Made by a program: the position numbers and the translations under genes. A stretch of 64,000 bases of DNA from Streptomyces sp. WMMC500 (GTDB taxonomy: Bacteria > Actinomycetota > Actinomycetes > Streptomycetales > Streptomycetaceae). Positions 41,832 through 50,508 of the stretch are shown here, piece by piece. The stretch is taken from the NCBI RefSeq assembly GCF_027497195.1, contig NZ_CP114905.1, forward strand, positions 4,351,001 to 4,415,000, written 5' to 3'. Every line of letters starts with the position of its first letter. The stretch's first letter is position 1. Under the pieces are notes generated by a model. That model saw only the letters and a program-made list of their open reading frames with translations. It was not told the DNA's origin and did not search any database.

Positions 41832-43421
41832 ATGGCACCAATCAGCAGGCGGCACCTCCTCGCCGCCGGCGGTGGCGCGCTGGGCAGCGCGGCGCTGGCC
41901 GCGTGCGGCAGCCCGGTCAACCTGCCGTCGTCCATGGAGGAAGTGACCCCCCGGCCCGGCCGGCCCAGCCGGGGCGGGGTGCTGCACTTCGGGCTCTCCA
42001 CGGATCCGGCCAACCTCGACCCGCACGTCACCACCGGCGCCGCGTCGGACCTGCTGCGGCAGCTCACGTACAACGCGCTGCTCCAGTACGACGGCGACGG
42101 CGAGATCATCGGCGACCTCGCCGCCGAGTTCGGCTGGGCCGACGACACGACGTACGAGGTCAAGCTGCGCCCCGGGGTCCGCTTCCACGACGGCTCGCGG
42201 CTGACCACGAAGGACGTCGCGTTCTCCTTCCGCCGCATGATGGACGAGAAGACCGCGGCGACCACCGGACCGCTCCTCGACCTGGTCGAGGAGGTCGAGG
42301 CCGCCGACGCCACCCGGGTCGTCTTCCACCTCAAGCAGGCGGACTCCACGATCCCCTTCGTGCTCGCCAACCCCACCGCGAACATCGTCTCCCAGCGCTG
42401 GATCGAGTCGGGCGCCGACCCCAAGACGCAGGTCATGGGCACGGGCCCGTTCCGGTTCGTGGAGCGCATCCCCGGGGTGAGCACCACCTACGAGCGCTTC
42501 GACGAGTACTTCGAGCCCGAGCTGCCGTACCTCAGCGCCATGGTCTTCCAGCCGATGAGCGACGACTACGCCCGCGTCACGGCCCTGCGCACCGCCACCG
42601 TCGACATGATCGACTACGTCCCCGCCACCCACGTCGACGTCATCAGCGAGAACCCCCGGCTGCGCTTCGCCTCGGACCGCAGCTTCGGCTTCGGCTTCGT
42701 CGGCTTCGTCACCAGCAAGCCGCCGTTCGACGACGTCCGCGTCCGCAAGGCCGTCGCGCTGGCGATCAACCGGCCGTCCGTGCTGGAGACCGCGCTCCTC
42801 GACCACGGCGAGCCCATCGACGGGGCGCTGATGCCGAGTGCCTTCGCCCGCTACTCCGGCTCCCTCGACAACACCATGGACTACGACCCCGAGCAGGCCC
42901 GCTTTCTTCTGAAGAAGGCCGGCCAGGAGGGGCTGACGCTGCCGGTCGTCACCACCAGCACGTACTCGGTCATCGCCCGCCCCGCCCAGGCGATGCTGCC
43001 GGGCATCCGCGCGGCCGGGGTGGACGTGCGGCTGACCCAGCAGGAGTGGCTGACCTTCCGGGCCAGCGTCGAGGCCAGGTCGTACCCCGTGCACTCCTGG
43101 GGCACCGCGCCGAAGTTCGGCGACCCGGCGTCCCTCAGCGACTTCCTCGGCAGCACCGGCACGTTCACCGCGAACACCGACTTCAAGGACGAGCGCATCG
43201 ACCAACTGCTCGCCGAGGGCCGCCGCACCCGCGACCGGGCGCTGCGCGACGAGATCTACCGGGACGTCGAGCAGCGGGCCCTGGAGCTGGTGCCGATGAC
43301 CTGGACCGTACGCCGCCAGCAGGGCGAGGCGCACTACGACTACGTCAAGGGCTACCGGCACCCGCCCAAGGGCTCGTGGACCGGTGTGACGCTCCGCCGC
43401 ATATGGATGGACAAGCCATGA
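41832..43421 (+). CDS. ABC transporter substrate-binding lipoprotein (family 5, peptide/opine type)
   Basis: A 529-residue binding protein. The N-terminus has both a Tat-like RR motif (SRRHLLAAGGG) and a lipobox (ALAAC). The body is SBP family 5: GGVLHFGLSTDPANLDPHVT, VKLRPGVRFHDGSRLTTKDV, and later VRKAVALAINRPSVLETALL. It delivers peptides, opines or similar amides to the permeases encoded behind it. The next gene overlaps it by 4 bases. Expression is probably under the GntR regulator via the site at 41755. Confidence 0.92.
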   Translation: MAPISRRHLLAAGGGALGSAALAACGSPVNLPSSMEEVTPRPGRPSRGGVLHFGLSTDPANLDPHVTTGAASDLLRQLTYNALLQYDGDGEIIGDLAAEFGWADDTTYEVKLRPGVRFHDGSRLTTKDVAFSFRRMMDEKTAATTGPLLDLVEEVEAADATRVVFHLKQADSTIPFVLANPTANIVSQRWIESGADPKTQVMGTGPFRFVERIPGVSTTYERFDEYFEPELPYLSAMVFQPMSDDYARVTALRTATVDMIDYVPATHVDVISENPRLRFASDRSFGFGFVGFVTSKPPFDDVRVRKAVALAINRPSVLETALLDHGEPIDGALMPSAFARYSGSLDNTMDYDPEQARFLLKKAGQEGLTLPVVTTSTYSVIARPAQAMLPGIRAAGVDVRLTQQEWLTFRASVEARSYPVHSWGTAPKFGDPASLSDFLGSTGTFTANTDFKDERIDQLLAEGRRTRDRALRDEIYRDVEQRALELVPMTWTVRRQQGEAHYDYVKGYRHPPKGSWTGVTLRRIWMDKP

Positions 43422-44362
43422 GAAGGTTCCTCCTCACCAGATTCGCGCAGGCGGTGCTCCAGCTCTTCGCCGTCGGCAGCATCGTGTTCCTCCTCGTCCG
43501 CCTCATCCCCGGCGACCCGGCGCGCGCCGCGCTCGGCGAGGGCGCCACCGCGGAGCAGGTGGCGCAGACCCGCGAGACGATGCACCTGAACGACTCCTTC
43601 GTCAGCCAGTTCTTCGGCTTCTGGGGCCGGCTCTTCCAGGGCGACCTCGGCACCTCGCTGATGAGCAGCCGGCCGGTGATGCAGGACCTGCCGGACCGGC
43701 TGGGCAACTCGCTGGAGCTGGTGCTCGTCTCGCTGATCATCGCGGTGACGCTGGGCGTGCTGCTCGGCCGGGTCGCGGCCACCCGCGCCGACAAGCCCGC
43801 CGACCACGCGCTCGTCGCCGGCTCGATCTTCGGGATCTCGCTGCCGGTGTTCGTCGTCGGCACGCTGCTGCTGATGGTCTTCGCGTTCCTCGTGCCGATC
43901 CTGCCGCCGCAGCGGTTCACCACCCCCTGGCAGGATCCGGTGGCCCACCTGCAGATCCTCATCCTCCCGGTGGTCACGCTCACCGCCGCCTCGTGCGCGG
44001 TCATCACGCGCATGACGCGCGCGGCGATGCTGGAGACCCTCTCCGCGGACTACGTGCGCACCGCCCGCTCCAAGGGCCTCGCCGAGCAGCGGGTGATCAA
44101 GGACCACGCGCTGCGCACCGCGCTGCTGCCGGTGGCGTCCGCGACGACGGTGGAGCTGACCACGCTGATCGGCAGCACCGTGCTGGTGGAGACGATCTTC
44201 GGCTGGCCCGGGGTGAGTTCGCTGCTGATGAGCGCGGTCGGGCAGCGGGACTACCCCGTCATCCAGGCCGTCGTCCTCGCCGTCGCGGCCGTCGTCATCC
44301 TCGTCAACCTCGTCGGCGACCTGGTCGTACGAGCCCTCGACCCGCGGGCGGAGGAAGCCTGA
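43418..44362 (+). CDS. ABC transporter permease (DppB/OppB-type)
   Basis: A 314-residue permease: MRRFLLTRFAQAVLQLFAVG, VRLIPGDPARAALGEGATAE, the EAA-type loop RSKGLAEQRVIKDHALRTAL and a final ETIFGWPGVSSLLMSAVGQRD, all typical of OppB/DppB proteins. It has six membrane helices. It starts within the stop region of the binding-protein gene and ends one base before the start of the second permease. Confidence 0.93.
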   Translation: MRRFLLTRFAQAVLQLFAVGSIVFLLVRLIPGDPARAALGEGATAEQVAQTRETMHLNDSFVSQFFGFWGRLFQGDLGTSLMSSRPVMQDLPDRLGNSLELVLVSLIIAVTLGVLLGRVAATRADKPADHALVAGSIFGISLPVFVVGTLLLMVFAFLVPILPPQRFTTPWQDPVAHLQILILPVVTLTAASCAVITRMTRAAMLETLSADYVRTARSKGLAEQRVIKDHALRTALLPVASATTVELTTLIGSTVLVETIFGWPGVSSLLMSAVGQRDYPVIQAVVLAVAAVVILVNLVGDLVVRALDPRAEEA

Positions 44363-44363
44363 C

Positions 44364-45257
44364 ATGCCGACCGTCGAACTCGACACCGCCCCCGCGCCGC
44401 CCACCGCCGCCGCCCCGCCGCGCCGCGGCGGCAAGCACCTGCTGCGCGGGCTGGCGAGCAACCGCCGTACGTCCGTCGCCGGCGGCTTCCTGCTGCTCGT
44501 CGGCGCCGCCGCGCTGCTCGCCCCGCTGATCGCGCCGCACGACTACCGCGACATCGCCGGCACCCCGCTCACCCAGGAGGGCGTGCTCGGCGTCGACGAC
44601 TACGGGCGTGACGTGCTCTCCCGGCTCCTCATCGGGCTGCGTACGTCGCTGGCCGTCGCGCTGTCCGCGGTCCTCATCGCCGGGGCCATCGGCACCACGC
44701 TGGGCCTGATCGCCGGCTACGGCGGACGCTGGGCGTCGAGCGTCATCATGCGCGGCATCGACATCCTGCTCAGCTTCCCGCCCATCGTGCTGGCCATCGC
44801 CGTGGTCGCCGCGATGGGACCAGAACTGGTCAACGTCGTCATGGTCATCGGCGTGCTGTACATCCCGCGGTTCACCCGGATCGTCTACAGCCAGGTGCTC
44901 GCGATCCGCAGCGTGGAGTACGTCGAGGCCGCCGAGATCATGGGCACCGGGCGCAGCACCATCCTGCTGCGCACGATCCTGCCGAACGTCGCCGCACCGG
45001 TGATCGTGCAGCTCAGCCTCTCGGTGAGCTTCGCGATCCAGATGGAGGCGGGCCTGAGCTTCCTCGGCCTCGGCGCCCAGCCGCCGCTGCCGTCGCTCGG
45101 CACGATGGTCGGCGCGGGCCGCGACTTCCTGGAGGTCCAGCCCACGCTGCTGGTCTACCCGTCGGTGCTGATCATCCTGATCGTGCTGGCCCTGAACGTC
45201 TTCGGCGACGGCCTGCGCGACCTGCTCGACCCGCGCCGCAGCGGCACCGACTCGTGA
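44364..45257 (+). CDS. ABC transporter permease (DppC/OppC-type)
   Basis: A 297-residue permease of the OppC type: a short N-terminal cytoplasmic part, a first helix (VAGGFLLLVGAAALLAPLIA), GVDDYGRDVLSRLLIGLRTS, and the EAA loop VEAAEIMGTGRSTILLRTIL with GLSFLGLGAQPPLPSLGTMV following. It pairs with the DppB-type protein to form the membrane channel. Confidence 0.93.
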   Translation: MPTVELDTAPAPPTAAAPPRRGGKHLLRGLASNRRTSVAGGFLLLVGAAALLAPLIAPHDYRDIAGTPLTQEGVLGVDDYGRDVLSRLLIGLRTSLAVALSAVLIAGAIGTTLGLIAGYGGRWASSVIMRGIDILLSFPPIVLAIAVVAAMGPELVNVVMVIGVLYIPRFTRIVYSQVLAIRSVEYVEAAEIMGTGRSTILLRTILPNVAAPVIVQLSLSVSFAIQMEAGLSFLGLGAQPPLPSLGTMVGAGRDFLEVQPTLLVYPSVLIILIVLALNVFGDGLRDLLDPRRSGTDS

Positions 45258-45313
45258 ACTCCCTCCGTACGCACGACAGCACCACCGCACAGCAGCGAAA
45301 GGAACCGAACCCC

Positions 45314-46147
45314 ATGGCCGTCTCCCTGCCCGACACCCACCGTCTCGGCGAGCTGTCCTGGACGCAGGTCAAGCACCTGGCGGAGCAGGACCCGGTCGTC
45401 CTGCTGCCCATCGGCGCCATCGAGCAGCACGGGCCGCACCTGCCGGTGCACGAGGACTCGATCGTCGCCGAGTGGGTCGCCGACCGGCTCGCCCGCGAGC
45501 ACGGCCACTGGGTCGCGCCCGCCCTCAACTACGGCCACTCCGGCGTCTTCCGCGGCTTCGCCGGGAACCTCTCCCTCAGCCAGGAGACGCTGCGCAACGT
45601 CACGTACGAGATCATCGAGGCGCTCGTCGCCTCCGGCTTCCGCCGCATCGTCATCGTCGACAACAACGGCGGCAACGTCGGCCCGGTGACCGGCGCCGCC
45701 CTCGACGCCCGGCGCGACTTCGGCGTCCTCGTCGGCCACCTCTACCCCTGGCAGCTCGGCTACGCCCTGATGCGCGACGTGTACGAGGACCCGGCCACCG
45801 CCTACGGACACGGCGCCGAGCCGGAGCACTCGGCGATGCTGGCGATGTTCCCCGAGCAGGTGCAGAGCGAACTGGCCGAGCCCGGCGCGCTCGCCTCGCC
45901 GGCCGGATGGACGCCGACCAGCTACACCGAGGCCGCCATCCCCGGCCAGCCCGTACCCGGCACGGTGCTCTGGGACTTCTCCGAGATCAGCGCCACCGGC
46001 TGCACCGGCGACGTGAGCCTGGGCAGCGCCGAGACCGGCAAGGTGTGGATCGAGCGCGTCCTCGGCTTCTGCGCCGCGTACCTGGCGGAGTACGACCGCA
46101 ACACCCGTACGGGCGCGCCCGCCGGGACCGCGGCGGTGCCGAAGTGA
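45314..46147 (+). CDS. Creatininase-family amidohydrolase inside the importer operon
   Basis: A protein of about 277 residues. VVLLPIGAIEQHGPHLPVHE, then D, is the metal-binding signature of the creatininase family (Glu, His, Asp), with FRGFAGNLSLS, VDNNGGNVGP and GHGAEPEHSAMLA completing the active site. The family hydrolyses cyclic amides and lactams (creatinine, 2-amino-3-carboxy intermediates, mycofactocin peptide). Sitting between permease and ATPase genes, it probably opens or trims the imported substrate. AAAGGA precedes ATG 45314; a GTG at 45254 overlaps the permease stop and is the alternative. Confidence 0.87.
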   Translation: MAVSLPDTHRLGELSWTQVKHLAEQDPVVLLPIGAIEQHGPHLPVHEDSIVAEWVADRLAREHGHWVAPALNYGHSGVFRGFAGNLSLSQETLRNVTYEIIEALVASGFRRIVIVDNNGGNVGPVTGAALDARRDFGVLVGHLYPWQLGYALMRDVYEDPATAYGHGAEPEHSAMLAMFPEQVQSELAEPGALASPAGWTPTSYTEAAIPGQPVPGTVLWDFSEISATGCTGDVSLGSAETGKVWIERVLGFCAAYLAEYDRNTRTGAPAGTAAVPK

Positions 46148-47892
46148 GCGGCGCGGTGCAGGAAGAGGAAGGGACGGCCGCCGCGCCCGAGCCCGTGCTG
46201 TGCGTCGAGCGGCTGTCGGTGGACTTCCGCGTCGCGGGCGAGTGGACCCCCGCCGTACGGGACGTCAGCTTCACCGTCGGCCGCGGCGAGGTCGTCGCGC
46301 TGGTCGGCGAGTCCGGCTCCGGCAAGTCGGTCAGCTCGATGTCCGTCCTCGGCCTGGTCGCCGGCAGCGCCCGGCACCGCGGCAGCATCCGCTTCCACGA
46401 CACCGAGCTGCTCGGCCTCGGCCACGAGGCGCTGCGCGGCGTCCGCGGCAAGCGGATCGCGATGATCTTCCAGGAGCCGATGACGGCGCTCAACCCCGTC
46501 TACACCATCGGCAAGCAGATCGCCGAGGCCATCCGCTGCCACGAGAAGGTCACCGCGCCCGCCGCCCGCGCCCGCGCGATCGAGTTGCTGACGAAGGTCG
46601 GCATCCCGGAGCCGGAACGCCGCGTCGACAGCTACCCGCACCAGCTCTCCGGCGGCCAGCGGCAGCGCGCGATGATCGCCATGGCGATCTCCGGCAACCC
46701 CGAGGTGATCATCGCCGACGAGCCGACCACCGCGCTCGACGTCACCGTGCAGGCCGAGATCCTGGAACTGCTGCGCGGCCTGCGCCGGGACCTCGGCTCC
46801 GCGGTCCTCATCATCACCCACGACATGGGCGTGGTCGCCGACATCGCCGACCGCGTGGTGGTGATGAAGGAGGGCGAGGTCGTCGAGGAGGCGCCCGCCG
46901 GGCGGCTGTTCGCGGCGCCGGAGCACGAGTACACCCGCCGGCTGCTGGCCGCCGTGCCCAAGCCGCCTCCCCCGCCGGCTACGCCCTCACTGGCGGGGGT
47001 GCCCCCACTCCCGGGCGACGCGGAGCCCGCCGCGGTGACCGCGCCTGCGGAGGCGAAGGACACGACGCTGCGGATAAGGGACCTGGAGGTCGAGTACCCG
47101 GGGCGGCTGGGCCGCAAGGGGTTCAAGGCCGTGCACGGCGTGAGCCTGACGATCGGCAAGGGCGAAGTCCTCGGCCTCGTCGGCGAGTCCGGCTCCGGGA
47201 AGTCCACCATCGGCCGGGCCGTCGTCGGGCTCTCCCGGGCCACCGGCGGGTCCGTCGAGGTCTGCGGCACCGACGTCACCCGCCTGTCGGGGCGGCGGCT
47301 GCGGGCCTTCCGGCCCACGTACTCGATGGTCTTCCAGGACCCCGGCGCCTCGCTCAACCCCCGCTGGTCGATCGGCGATTCCATCGCCGCGCCGCTGCTG
47401 GTCAACCGCGTCACTGGCCGTGCCGCGGGCCGTGCTGCCGCGCACGCCCGGGTGGCCGAGCTGCTGGAGCAGGTCGAGCTGCCCGCGCACTGGGCGAGCC
47501 GGTTCCCGCACGAGCTGTCCGGCGGGCAGCGCCAGCGCGTCGGCATCGCCCGCGCGCTGGCGCTGGAGCCGGAGCTGCTCATCGCCGACGAGCCGACGTC
47601 CGCGCTCGACGTCTCCGTCCAGGCCACCGTGCTGCGGCTGTTCCGCGAGCTGCAGGACCGGCTGGGCTTCGCGTGCCTGTTCATCAGCCACGACCTCGGC
47701 GTCGTCGAACTCCTCGCGCACGAGGTCGCGGTGCTGCAGAACGGCCGTCTTGTGGAGCACGGACCGGCGCGCGAGGTGCTGACCAACCCGCGTACGGAGT
47801 ACACCAGACGGCTCGTCGCCGCGGCGCCCGTGCCGGACCCGGCGCAGCAGGCGGAGCGCCGCCGGCTGTGGCGCGAGATGGCGGCGGCGTGA
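46144..47892 (+). CDS. Fused dual ABC ATPase (DppD-DppF type)
   Basis: A 582-residue protein joining two oligopeptide-type ATPases. Each half has Walker A GESGSGKS, signature LSGGQRQR and Walker B IADEPT(T/S)ALD. In the first half, FQEPMTALNP is followed by ITHDMGVVADIADRVVVMK; in the second, FQDPGASLNPRW and ISHDLGVVELLAHEVAVL. The linker (about residues 270-300) carries the 47-bp repeat at 46967-47013, read as ATPSLAGVPPLPGD. GTG start, overlapping the creatininase gene by 4 bases. Confidence 0.94.
   Translation: MSGAVQEEEGTAAAPEPVLCVERLSVDFRVAGEWTPAVRDVSFTVGRGEVVALVGESGSGKSVSSMSVLGLVAGSARHRGSIRFHDTELLGLGHEALRGVRGKRIAMIFQEPMTALNPVYTIGKQIAEAIRCHEKVTAPAARARAIELLTKVGIPEPERRVDSYPHQLSGGQRQRAMIAMAISGNPEVIIADEPTTALDVTVQAEILELLRGLRRDLGSAVLIITHDMGVVADIADRVVVMKEGEVVEEAPAGRLFAAPEHEYTRRLLAAVPKPPPPPATPSLAGVPPLPGDAEPAAVTAPAEAKDTTLRIRDLEVEYPGRLGRKGFKAVHGVSLTIGKGEVLGLVGESGSGKSTIGRAVVGLSRATGGSVEVCGTDVTRLSGRRLRAFRPTYSMVFQDPGASLNPRWSIGDSIAAPLLVNRVTGRAAGRAAAHARVAELLEQVELPAHWASRFPHELSGGQRQRVGIARALALEPELLIADEPTSALDVSVQATVLRLFRELQDRLGFACLFISHDLGVVELLAHEVAVLQNGRLVEHGPAREVLTNPRTEYTRRLVAAAPVPDPAQQAERRRLWREMAAA
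46967..47013 (-). repeat. 47-bp repeat, copy A, inside the ATPase linker
   Basis: It matches 58750-58796 in inverted orientation with a single difference at the centre of a G5/C5 palindrome (GTG here, GTA there). It lies in frame in the Pro-rich linker of the fused ATPase. Confidence 0.75.
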
Positions 47893-47948
47893 GGGGCGAG
47901 CCCGACCGTGGCCGGTCACCGCAGGTGCGCGCACCCGGCCGTGGCCGG

Positions 47949-48650
47949 TCAGTCCAGGTGCGCGACCACCGTCTGGTCGGGGTTCAGGTGGGCGCGGATC
48001 GTCCGGGCCGCGGTCTCGAACTCGTGCCCGCCGAGGGAGTCGAGGAGCGCCTTGTGCTCGCGCATGATGAGCGGCAGCCGCTCGGGGCGGATCGTTATCG
48101 CCGAGACGCCGATGCGCTGGTGGCGCGGCCGGAGGCTGCGGAACAGGTCGGTCAGCACGGTGTTGCCGGTGGCCTGGACGAAGCCGAAGTGGAACTGGAA
48201 GTCCAGCTTCCCGTGTTCGGCGATGGCCTCCCGGTCGCCGGTGCGGCAGCGCGCCAGCAGCTCCGCGTCCCCCATCAGTTCGAGGAGCTCGGCCTGCCGG
48301 GCGGGGATCTCCAGCCGCTTGTCGCACAGCGTGCGGAAGCCGTGGATCTCCAGCACCTGGCGCATCTCGTACGTCTCGATCATCTCGGCCACGGTGACGC
48401 GGCGGACCTGCGCGCCGCGCCGCGGCAGCAGGTCGAGATACCCCTCGGCGGCCAGCCGGTGCAGCGCCTCGCGCACCGGCGTCCGCGACACCCCCGCAGC
48501 CTCGGAAAGGACCTTCTCCTCCAGGAACGAGCCCTCCGGGTACCGCCCCAGCAGGACGGCCTCCCGGACCCACTCGTACGCCCGCGCCCGCGCCGTCACC
48601 GCACGGCCGCTCTCGTCGACTGACACGCTCCCCGCCCTCTGTCGTTCCAT
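47949..48650 (-). CDS. GntR/FadR-family (FCD) transcriptional regulator
   Basis: A 233-residue regulator. Winged helix at about 20-85 (AYEWVREAVLLGRYPEGSFL, SEAAGVSRTPVREALHRLAA), then an FCD helical ligand domain with the metal-type His residues (LDFQFHFGFVQATGN, IMREHKALLDSL). It is divergent from the aldolase gene; two GTGTATAC boxes lie between them, and a third overlaps the importer promoter. It probably represses the uptake and degradation genes until the substrate binds. Confidence 0.92.
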   Translation of the reverse strand: MERQRAGSVSVDESGRAVTARARAYEWVREAVLLGRYPEGSFLEEKVLSEAAGVSRTPVREALHRLAAEGYLDLLPRRGAQVRRVTVAEMIETYEMRQVLEIHGFRTLCDKRLEIPARQAELLELMGDAELLARCRTGDREAIAEHGKLDFQFHFGFVQATGNTVLTDLFRSLRPRHQRIGVSAITIRPERLPLIMREHKALLDSLGGHEFETAARTIRAHLNPDQTVVAHLD

Positions 48651-48669
48651 GTGTATACGCAGTGTATAC
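48651..48669. promoter_or_regulatory. Paired GntR operator boxes
   Basis: GTGTATAC at 48651-48658 and again at 48662-48669, 11 bp apart, directly abutting the regulator start and 19 bp before the aldolase ATG. GTATAC is itself palindromic. The preceding CCATG also occurs at the importer promoter (41743). Confidence 0.65.
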
Positions 48670-48687
48670 CTACTCCCGAGGAGGCTC

Positions 48688-49443
48688 ATGCCCCCGCGCA
48701 CGACCGACCGCCGCCGCGCATACGCCGCCTGGCTGTCGGACCCGAACGTCGCCGCCGCCGAGATCGTGGCGGCCACCGGATACGGCGCCGTGGTGCTCGA
48801 CATCGAGCACGGCGCCTTCGGCCTCGCCGACCTGGAGCGCTTCATCCCGTTCCTGCGCCGGCTCGACCTCGACGTCCTGGCCAAGGTCCTCGGCCCGGAA
48901 CGCGGCCCGATCCAGCAGGCGCTGGACTTCGGCGCCACGGCCGTCGTCGTCCCGCACGTGGAGAGCGCGGCGCACGCCGCCGAGGTCTGCGCGTACGGCA
49001 AGTTCCCGCCGCTGGGCGACCGCAGCTTCGCCGGCGGCCGCACGGCCGGGTACGGCGGGTTCGACGACGACTGGATCGCCCGCCAGGACCGCGAGACCCG
49101 GGTCTACCCGATGATCGAGGACGCCGGGGCGTTCGAGGAGATCGAGAAGATCCTCGACCTGCCGGTGGTCGACGGCGTGTTCGTCGGCCCCAGCGACCTG
49201 TCGATGCGCCGCGCGCGCGGCGCGTACACCAGGAGCGAGGCGGACTTCGCGGACCTCGCCGCCATCGCGGACGCGGCCCGGGCGGCCGGCAAGCCGTGGG
49301 TGCTGCCGGCCTGGTCCGCGGCGGAGAAGGCGTTCGCGCTCGCGCACGGCGCCGACCAACTGGTGCTGACCATGCAGCACGGCGCGCTGCTGGCGGGCTT
49401 CAGCGCCGCGGTCGCCGAGACCGACGCCCTGGCCGCCGGATAG
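48688..49443 (+). CDS. HpcH/HpaI-type (class II) aldolase
   Basis: A 251-residue metal-dependent pyruvate aldolase of the HpaI/citrate lyase beta type. VVLDIEHGAFGLADLERFIP, then VVPHVESAAHAAEV, PMIEDAGAFEEIEKILDLPV and DGVFVGPSDLSMRRA correspond to the conserved barrel strands and metal ligands (Glu, Asp). It cleaves 4-hydroxy-2-oxo acids to pyruvate and an aldehyde. GAGGAGG precedes the ATG. In this regulon it may act on the carbon skeleton left after amide hydrolysis. Confidence 0.9.
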   Translation: MPPRTTDRRRAYAAWLSDPNVAAAEIVAATGYGAVVLDIEHGAFGLADLERFIPFLRRLDLDVLAKVLGPERGPIQQALDFGATAVVVPHVESAAHAAEVCAYGKFPPLGDRSFAGGRTAGYGGFDDDWIARQDRETRVYPMIEDAGAFEEIEKILDLPVVDGVFVGPSDLSMRRARGAYTRSEADFADLAAIADAARAAGKPWVLPAWSAAEKAFALAHGADQLVLTMQHGALLAGFSAAVAETDALAAG

Positions 49444-49462
49444 CCGGGGGCTGCGCCCCCGG
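49444..49462 (+). terminator. GC-rich terminator hairpin 1
   Basis: CCGGGGGC / GCCCCCGG with a TGC loop, overlapping the end of the aldolase stop. It begins a 140-bp block of related hairpins. Confidence 0.6.
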
Positions 49463-49556
49463 ACCCCCTGCGCCGGCTCCGCCGGGGCCGGGTAACGAAA
49501 GATTCCGAGGGCTACGCCCCCAGACCCCGGGGCCGCGCCCCCGACCCCTCCGATCC

Positions 49557-49578
49557 GGGGGCTGGGCCTCCAGCCCCC
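49557..49578 (+). terminator. GC-rich terminator hairpin 2
   Basis: GGGGGCTGG / CCAGCCCCC around a GCCT loop. Between it and hairpin 1, further GGGCTACGCCCC- and GGGCCGCGCCCC-type stems repeat the same theme, so this is a cluster of REP-like elements. Confidence 0.55.
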
Positions 49579-49605
49579 CAGGACACGAAAGGCACGACAC
49601 CTCCC

Positions 49606-50400
49606 ATGCTCGCCACCGTCGCCCAGTTCGCCGCCACCACCGACAAGGCCGCCAACCTCAAGGCCGCCGCCGACCTCGTCGCCACCGCCGCCGCGCGCGG
49701 CTCCGACCTCGTCGTCCTCCCCGAGAACAGCATGTACACCAACCCCGACCCGCTGGCCGACGTCTCCGGCGACGCCGAGGCGGTCGACGGCCCGTTCGCC
49801 ACGGCGATCGCCGCGCTGGCCAAGGAGTACGGCATCGCGGTCGTCGCCGGGATGACGGAGGCCGCGGCGGACGGCTCCGGCAAGCCCAGCAACACCGTCC
49901 TCGCCGTGGACCGCGCCGGCGAGCAGTTCGGCGTCTACCGCAAGGTCCACCTCTACGACGCCTTCGGCTACCGCGAGTCCGACCGCATCCAGGCACAGCC
50001 CGCCAAGGCCCTGACCTTCACCCTCGACGGCCTCACCGTCGGCGTCATGACCTGCTACGACCTCCGCTTCCCGGAGATGGCCCGGTTCCTGGTCGACGCC
50101 GGCGCCGAGGCCGTCGTCGTGCCCGCCGCGTGGGTCGCCGGGCCGGTCAAGGAGGACCACTGGACCACACTGCTGCGGGCCCGCGCGATCGAGAACACCG
50201 TGTACGTCCTCGGCTGCGGCCAGACGGGCCCCGTGTCGTGCGGGCAGAGCGCCATCGTCGACCCCATGGGCCAGATCGCCGCGTCCGCCGGCGAGACGCC
50301 GGGGGTGGCGTCGGCGGTCCTGGAGTCCGCGCGGGTCGCGGAGGTACGCGCGAAGAACCCGAGCCTCGCCAACCGCCGCTTCTCGGTGACCTTCGACTGA
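49606..50400 (+). CDS. Carbon-nitrogen hydrolase (nitrilase superfamily)
   Basis: A 264-residue amidase with the complete catalytic triad: E40 (DLVVLPENSMYTN), K113 (GVYRKVHLYDAFGY) and C150 (VMTCYDLRFPEMAR). It resembles Nit2/omega-amidase-type enzymes that remove amide nitrogen from short dicarboxylic amides. It lies after the aldolase gene but beyond several terminator-like hairpins, so it may be separately transcribed while still serving the same pathway. Confidence 0.92.
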   Translation: MLATVAQFAATTDKAANLKAAADLVATAAARGSDLVVLPENSMYTNPDPLADVSGDAEAVDGPFATAIAALAKEYGIAVVAGMTEAAADGSGKPSNTVLAVDRAGEQFGVYRKVHLYDAFGYRESDRIQAQPAKALTFTLDGLTVGVMTCYDLRFPEMARFLVDAGAEAVVVPAAWVAGPVKEDHWTTLLRARAIENTVYVLGCGQTGPVSCGQSAIVDPMGQIAASAGETPGVASAVLESARVAEVRAKNPSLANRRFSVTFD

Positions 50401-50425
50401 CACCGCCTGGGCGGAGGTCTGAGCC

Positions 50426-50479
50426 GTGCACCGGGCAGCGGTTGTAGTCGGTGAAGAGGCACCCGGCTACCCGGTGCAC
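50426..50479. repeat. Long-range inverted repeat between convergent genes
   Basis: GTGCACCGGG (50426-50435) and CCCGGTGCAC (50470-50479) are perfect 10-bp arms around a 34-bp loop, between the ends of the nitrilase gene and the XRE gene. It could be a bidirectional terminator. Confidence 0.45.
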
Positions 50480-50508
50480 GCAGGACGCGGGATCCGCTGA
50501 CCGCCCGT

